From the NCBI GenBank assembly GCA_005884305.1, contig VAYL01000061.1:1-7529 (forward strand): a stretch of 7,529 nt of DNA, written 5' to 3'. Source of the DNA: Actinomycetota bacterium (GTDB lineage Bacteria; Actinomycetota; Thermoleophilia; Solirubrobacterales; 70-9). Within the stretch, counting starts at the first letter, position 1, and the number at the start of each line of letters is the position of its first letter. The translations under genes and the position numbers were made by a program. The notes beneath the pieces are model-generated. The model made no database searches, had not been told where the DNA came from, and saw nothing but the letters and a program-made list of their open reading frames with translations. Positions 4,381 to 7,529 of the stretch are shown piece by piece.

Positions 4381-5157
4381 ATGAATCCATTCCGCACATC
4401 GGAAACGAGGCGGGGATCCGCCGCCGAGCTCGCGGAGCTCATCCGCTCAAGCGAGCACGTCGTTGCGCTCACCGGCGCGGGGATCTCGGTGCCCTCCGGC
4501 ATCCCCGACTTCCGCACGCCCGGCAAGGGGCTGTGGGCGAAGGTCGATCCGATGGCGGTCGCCACGATGGACGCCTTCCACCGCGACACGAAGCGCTTCT
4601 GGGACTTCTACCGCCCGCGCTTCCATGACCTGGCCGACAAGGAGCCGAACCCGGCGCACCAGGCGCTGGCCGAGCTCGAGCGGCGTGGCCTGCTCGATGC
4701 GGTCATCACGCAGAACATCGATCGCCTCCACCGCAAGGCCGGCTCCGAGCAGGTGATCGAGGTCCACGGGTCGATCGCCACGGCGAGCTGCACGAGCTGC
4801 GACGCCACCTATCCGCTCGAGGAGGTCGAGTTGCTGTTCGACCAGGAAGGGATTGCGACGTGCAGGGGGTGTGCGGGCAAGGTCAAGCCCGACGTCGTCC
4901 TGTTCGGGGAGCTCCTGCCGGCCGATGCAATGGCGCGCGCCGAGGAGCTCTGCTCAGGCGCCGACCTTCTGCTCTGCGTCGGCTCCTCGCTCGAGGTCTA
5001 TCCGGTGGCCGGTCTTCCCCAGATGACCCTCGCTCGCGGCGGGCGGATCGCCATCGTCACCAAGAGCTCAACACCCTATGACTCCGACGCGGTCGTGCGT
5101 TTGAGCGGGGACGTCGCCGAGGAGCTCCAAGCCGTCACGGCCGCGCTCGACGGCTGA
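4381..5157 (+). CDS. Sir2 family NAD-dependent protein deacylase (sirtuin)
   Basis: A 258-residue soluble sirtuin that removes acyl groups from lysine using NAD, giving nicotinamide and O-acyl-ADP-ribose. Motifs in order: TGAGIS (31-36), GIPDFR (40-45), TQNID (110-114), catalytic His129 in EVHGS, zinc cysteines 137/140 and 161/164, LFGE (174-177) and GSSLEVYP (201-208). Length and spacing are normal. Ala61, Tyr77 and Arg80 align without gaps with Ala86, Tyr102 and Arg105 of human SIRT5, the set that recognises succinyl, malonyl and glutaryl lysine. The Asn that usually contacts NAD adenosine in the IVN-x3-TP segment is Thr227 (IVTKSSTPYD). The ATG at 4381 leaves a usual short N-terminus but has no visible Shine-Dalgarno sequence. 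It follows the beta-oxidation pair on the same strand, so co-expression is plausible unless the inverted repeat terminates. Its stop lies 4 nt from the convergent gene's stop. Confidence 0.95.
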   Translation: MNPFRTSETRRGSAAELAELIRSSEHVVALTGAGISVPSGIPDFRTPGKGLWAKVDPMAVATMDAFHRDTKRFWDFYRPRFHDLADKEPNPAHQALAELERRGLLDAVITQNIDRLHRKAGSEQVIEVHGSIATASCTSCDATYPLEEVELLFDQEGIATCRGCAGKVKPDVVLFGELLPADAMARAEELCSGADLLLCVGSSLEVYPVAGLPQMTLARGGRIAIVTKSSTPYDSDAVVRLSGDVAEELQAVTAALDG

Positions 5158-5161
5158 TCAA

Positions 5162-6034
5162 CTAGGCGGAGTCTCTGAGCGCCTGGCGGCGCCGTAGCAC
5201 GCGCTCGCAGATCGCGAGAGTCTCGGCAACCTGTTCGGTCTCCTCGGCGTCCAGCTGCCCGCGTACCGCGCCCGCGGATAGGCGGCTCATGGATCCCGCA
5301 CGTTCCTGAAGGCTGGCCAGATCCTGCTCCTGCCCAGCCCCCCCGCGCTCCGGCAGCTCGGCGAGCAGGGCGTCCAGCCCCGATGCGAGCTGTAGTGCCG
5401 CCTCGCGGGGGCGACCCAGATCGAGGTCCGCCCGCGCCCTCAAGAGCAGCATCTCGCACACGTCGATCGCCTCGCGACCCGCCAGCAGCTCGGCGAGGCG
5501 CTCCTGAGGGCGGAGCGCCTCGGTGCGCCGACGACGACGCTCCGGCGCGGGAATATCGACCGCCCGCGTCCACCTCCCATCGGCGAGCTCACCGCCCGTC
5601 CCGAAGCCCACCCGGATCGCCGCCGGGGCGGACCGCGCGATCTCGTGGCCGTAGGGATCCTGGGTTGCGATCCGGTGCGCGCGCATCAGCCGGTTCGCGA
5701 CGCGCAGGCCGTCGAGGACGGCCGCCTCGGCGGCGTCGCCGTCGCGGGCCAGCGAGTCGAGCTCTCGCTCGAGATCCTCAGGAGCTCCCTCGTCAGCCGG
5801 GATCACCGTGAGCCGGGTGACCGGAACCTCCGTGGGGGGCTCAGGAAGGTCGACCGGGCTCGGCCGGCGCCGGCGTCGGCGTGGCCTGCCCGCCGGCTCG
5901 GCGCCGAAGGTCTGCACGACAACGACCGTCTCGTCCTCCTCGTTCTCCGAGCCCCGGAGCAGGTAGCGGCCTTCGTCGATGCCGATCCGGCCGGGCACGT
6001 CCATCTGGACGAAGCGGAAGCAATCCTGACTCAC
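5162..6034 (-). CDS. Conserved-looking hypothetical protein with Arg tracts
   Basis: A 290-residue protein of no family I recognise. Residues 4-42 look beta-rich (CFRFVQMDVPGRIGIDEGRYLLRG, then VVVVQTF). A linker holds a run of six arginines within RPRRRRRRP (50-58) and proline-rich sequence. A mixed region (70-162) includes LDGLRVANRLMRAHRIATQDPYGHE and ADGRWTRAVDIP. A second run of five arginines (166-170) precedes a helical C-terminal part (175-287) with repeated Leu/Ala-rich helices. No signal peptide or membrane segment is seen. The start is a GTG at 6032-6034, chosen because the beta-rich part begins there and an in-frame stop lies 39 nt upstream; the ATG at 6002-6004 (residue 11) is the alternative, and neither has a clear ribosome site. 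The upstream gene on the same strand ends 39 nt before, so an operon is likely. The Arg runs could bind nucleic acid or be linker composition in a GC-rich genome. Confidence 0.75.
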   Translation of the reverse strand: MSQDCFRFVQMDVPGRIGIDEGRYLLRGSENEEDETVVVVQTFGAEPAGRPRRRRRRPSPVDLPEPPTEVPVTRLTVIPADEGAPEDLERELDSLARDGDAAEAAVLDGLRVANRLMRAHRIATQDPYGHEIARSAPAAIRVGFGTGGELADGRWTRAVDIPAPERRRRRTEALRPQERLAELLAGREAIDVCEMLLLRARADLDLGRPREAALQLASGLDALLAELPERGGAGQEQDLASLQERAGSMSRLSAGAVRGQLDAEETEQVAETLAICERVLRRRQALRDSA

Positions 6035-6073
6035 GGGCCGGAGCCTAGTCGCGACCGCCCGGGAACCGACGAT

Positions 6074-7529
6074 CTACCGGTTGCCGGAGCGCTTCGTTGA
6101 GGATTTGCCCGCCGGGATCGCGGCGGGGGACGGTTCCGTCTGGACGCTCGGGTTCGAGATGTGGTTCAGACGATTGATCACCTTGCTCCACTGCCCGGGC
6201 TTGAGCAGGCTGGAGAACTGGTGGTCCAGCTTCTGGCTGCTGGGCACCCCGAGTGTGTTCAGGAACTTGAACATCCGCTTGCCCCAGCCGGTGACCTTGC
6301 CCTCGGTGTAGTTATCGTGGGCGAGGGGCGCACCCGCCGCATCGGCGAAACCGATCTCGATCGAGCTGCCGGGATAGAAGGTCGCGATGCGTTCGCCCGG
6401 GAGCACTAGATCGCCTGGCTTGACCATCGGCGTGAGGCCCTCGTAGACGTAGATGATGCTTCCGGCTTCAGGCCCCGAGAGGAGTCGATACAGCACTCCT
6501 TGCTCGGCTGGCCCAGCGCCGCCGTTGGGCCACCCGGGAGCTCCGACCTGGAGGATGCGTGCCGTGCCGATGGCGAGGATCGGACCACTGCCGGTGAAGT
6601 CAACGCCCATGTCGGTCCGGCCCAGAACCGAGTCGGGGAATGGGTTCACGTAACCCCCCGAGAGCTCGCTGAACCTGACCTGGATCTGGTTCGCCGGCTT
6701 CGGCTTCGCGATGCTGATCTGCCCGGGAAGGTCCTCGGTCGAGATGACCTCCTGCGGCTGCATCGTCCCCTGAAGGTCAAGCATCTTCTGGATGACCTCG
6801 TTGGCGAGCGAGCCCGGCCCCTGGTGGTTGCGGACCGGGGCGCCGTTGATCTCGCTGATGCTCATCGCGTTGCCGCTGCCAGCGGCCGAGACGGCTCCTG
6901 GCGACGAGGGCTTGGGCGCACCACACCGCAGCGAGCTGACTCCGAGGCGGAATCCGCTGTCTGCGAGGTACTCCATCGTCGCGAGGACGCGCCGGTCGAT
7001 CTGCCCGGTCGCGATGTCATTGCGCCCGCAGCTGTAGATGGAGAGTCGCGGGTCGGCGAGGACCCGGTGTGCGAGCGCGCTCTTCGGCAGGAGGAGATCC
7101 TGGGCGATGCTGCTCGTGCCGGTCGAGCTCGACGCGGAGTCGATGAGCGGGTTCTTTCCGGCCGCACGGTAGATCGCGGTCTCCCGCAGGAGCTGCCACC
7201 CGTCGAGGATCGGCTTGGGGTCGATGTATGGGGAGCCTTTGCCGGCGGGCTGGATCGCGAAGGTGACGTGGGGTGCGAGCTTCCCTGACTGACCGATGCG
7301 ACCGAGGACTGTTCCCGCGGTCACCTTTGAACCCTTGCGGAGCCGCCGCGGCACCATCGCATGGCGATTCATGTGCAGGACGCCGCCGAAGTAGGACTTG
7401 ACAGCGGAGTAGCCGGGGAACCGCTTGGCCATGAGCTGACCGATCTCTCCAGAGATGCCGGCGTTCTGGGCATTGTGCGGACGATCCGGTAGCGCATAGA
7501 GCCGTCGGCGGGTGTTCTCGGTGTTCTGC
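6074..7529 (-). CDS. Degenerate M23 - M15 - M23 peptidase-like protein (N-terminus beyond right edge)
   Basis: The frame is open to the right edge, so the ATG at 7432 is probably internal; residues below count from that Met. Three domains resemble peptidoglycan peptidases. First, an M23/LytM end: LRKGSKVTAGTVLGRIGQSG (31-50) then PHVTFAI (54-60), where active M23 enzymes have HLHFE-like sequence; one His is Thr57. Second, an M15/VanY-like region (about 128-254): SIYSCGRND, RVLATMEYLADSGFRLGVSS, then SAAGSGNAMSI (182-192) in place of SxHxxGxAxD, and NQIQVRF (248-254) in place of DHIHVGF. Third, another M23-like barrel (about 270-362): GRTDMGVDF, YEGLTPMVKPGDLVLPGERI, SSIEIGF, with D, E and S where ligand histidines belong. 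A basic, Pro/Ser-rich tail ends the protein. It is probably a non-catalytic envelope or scaffold protein; a signal peptide, if any, is out of view. The M23 assignments are firmer than the M15 one. Confidence 0.75.
   Translation of the reverse strand, partial: QNTENTRRRLYALPDRPHNAQNAGISGEIGQLMAKRFPGYSAVKSYFGGVLHMNRHAMVPRRLRKGSKVTAGTVLGRIGQSGKLAPHVTFAIQPAGKGSPYIDPKPILDGWQLLRETAIYRAAGKNPLIDSASSSTGTSSIAQDLLLPKSALAHRVLADPRLSIYSCGRNDIATGQIDRRVLATMEYLADSGFRLGVSSLRCGAPKPSSPGAVSAAGSGNAMSISEINGAPVRNHQGPGSLANEVIQKMLDLQGTMQPQEVISTEDLPGQISIAKPKPANQIQVRFSELSGGYVNPFPDSVLGRTDMGVDFTGSGPILAIGTARILQVGAPGWPNGGAGPAEQGVLYRLLSGPEAGSIIYVYEGLTPMVKPGDLVLPGERIATFYPGSSIEIGFADAAGAPLAHDNYTEGKVTGWGKRMFKFLNTLGVPSSQKLDHQFSSLLKPGQWSKVINRLNHISNPSVQTEPSPAAIPAGKSSTKRSGNR

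Noticed and set aside
2242..4399. Long - strand open frames (406 and 501 codons) opposite the dehydrogenase and hydratase genes
   Set aside because: They are antisense shadows in GC-rich DNA: Arg/Ser/Leu/Asp-rich translations with no domain, overlapping clear + strand enzymes with intact active sites.
5076..5573. 165-codon - strand open frame overlapping the sirtuin end and the hypothetical gene
   Set aside because: Low-complexity Gly/Ala/Arg sequence crossing two better supported genes in another frame.
6500..7288. 262-codon + strand open frame opposite the peptidase-like gene
   Set aside because: Its translation is Arg/Asp/Val-rich without any domain, while the - strand frame has recognisable M23-like motifs and is open to the edge.

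Overview
The window reads as a high-GC actinobacterial chromosome segment. The class Thermoleophilia (Solirubrobacterales/Gaiellales-like) is my best guess. The guess rests on base composition, the style of the genes and the peptidase-like family at the right end, not on a marker gene. All gene ends are typical chromosomal junctions: 1-nt gaps, ATGA overlaps and close convergent stops. I see no phage, plasmid, transposase, tRNA, rRNA or CRISPR gene.

Left part (1-1033): the 3' end of an acyl-CoA dehydrogenase gene enters from the left edge on +. It carries an unusual acidic Ala/Glu tail. Two perfect GC-rich hairpins separate it from a convergent small gene for a two-helix membrane protein on -.

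Middle (1034-2304): a PadR-type regulator and a START/SRPBCC-fold protein form a two-gene + strand operon with an ATGA overlap. The operon is bracketed by two pairs of a 41-nt two-hairpin repeat, in the order A-B ... B-A and all in direct orientation. The outermost copies are identical. I do not recognise this repeat.

Beta-oxidation and sirtuin block (2305-5157): a 3-hydroxyacyl-CoA dehydrogenase (Rossmann domain plus one C-terminal domain) is followed after 1 nt by a second protein. That protein fuses an extra 3HCDH C-terminal domain to an enoyl-CoA hydratase. Together the two genes hold every domain of a FadB/FadJ-type multifunctional protein except that the hydratase lies at the end, and the chain is cut in two. 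A 94-nt imperfect inverted repeat fills the gap to a Sir2-family deacylase. The sirtuin has the Ala/Tyr/Arg triad associated with removal of acidic acyl groups. Acyl-CoA dehydrogenase, hydratase and 3-hydroxyacyl-CoA dehydrogenase cover steps 1-3 of beta-oxidation; no thiolase is visible. The sirtuin could reverse protein acylation caused by acyl-CoA build-up, but that link is inference.

Right part (5158-7529, all on -): an unrecognised 290-aa protein lies downstream of a long protein whose start is beyond the right edge. The long protein looks like an M23 - M15/VanY - M23 peptidoglycan-peptidase array in which the metal ligands I can locate are almost all replaced. It is probably a cell-envelope pseudo-peptidase.
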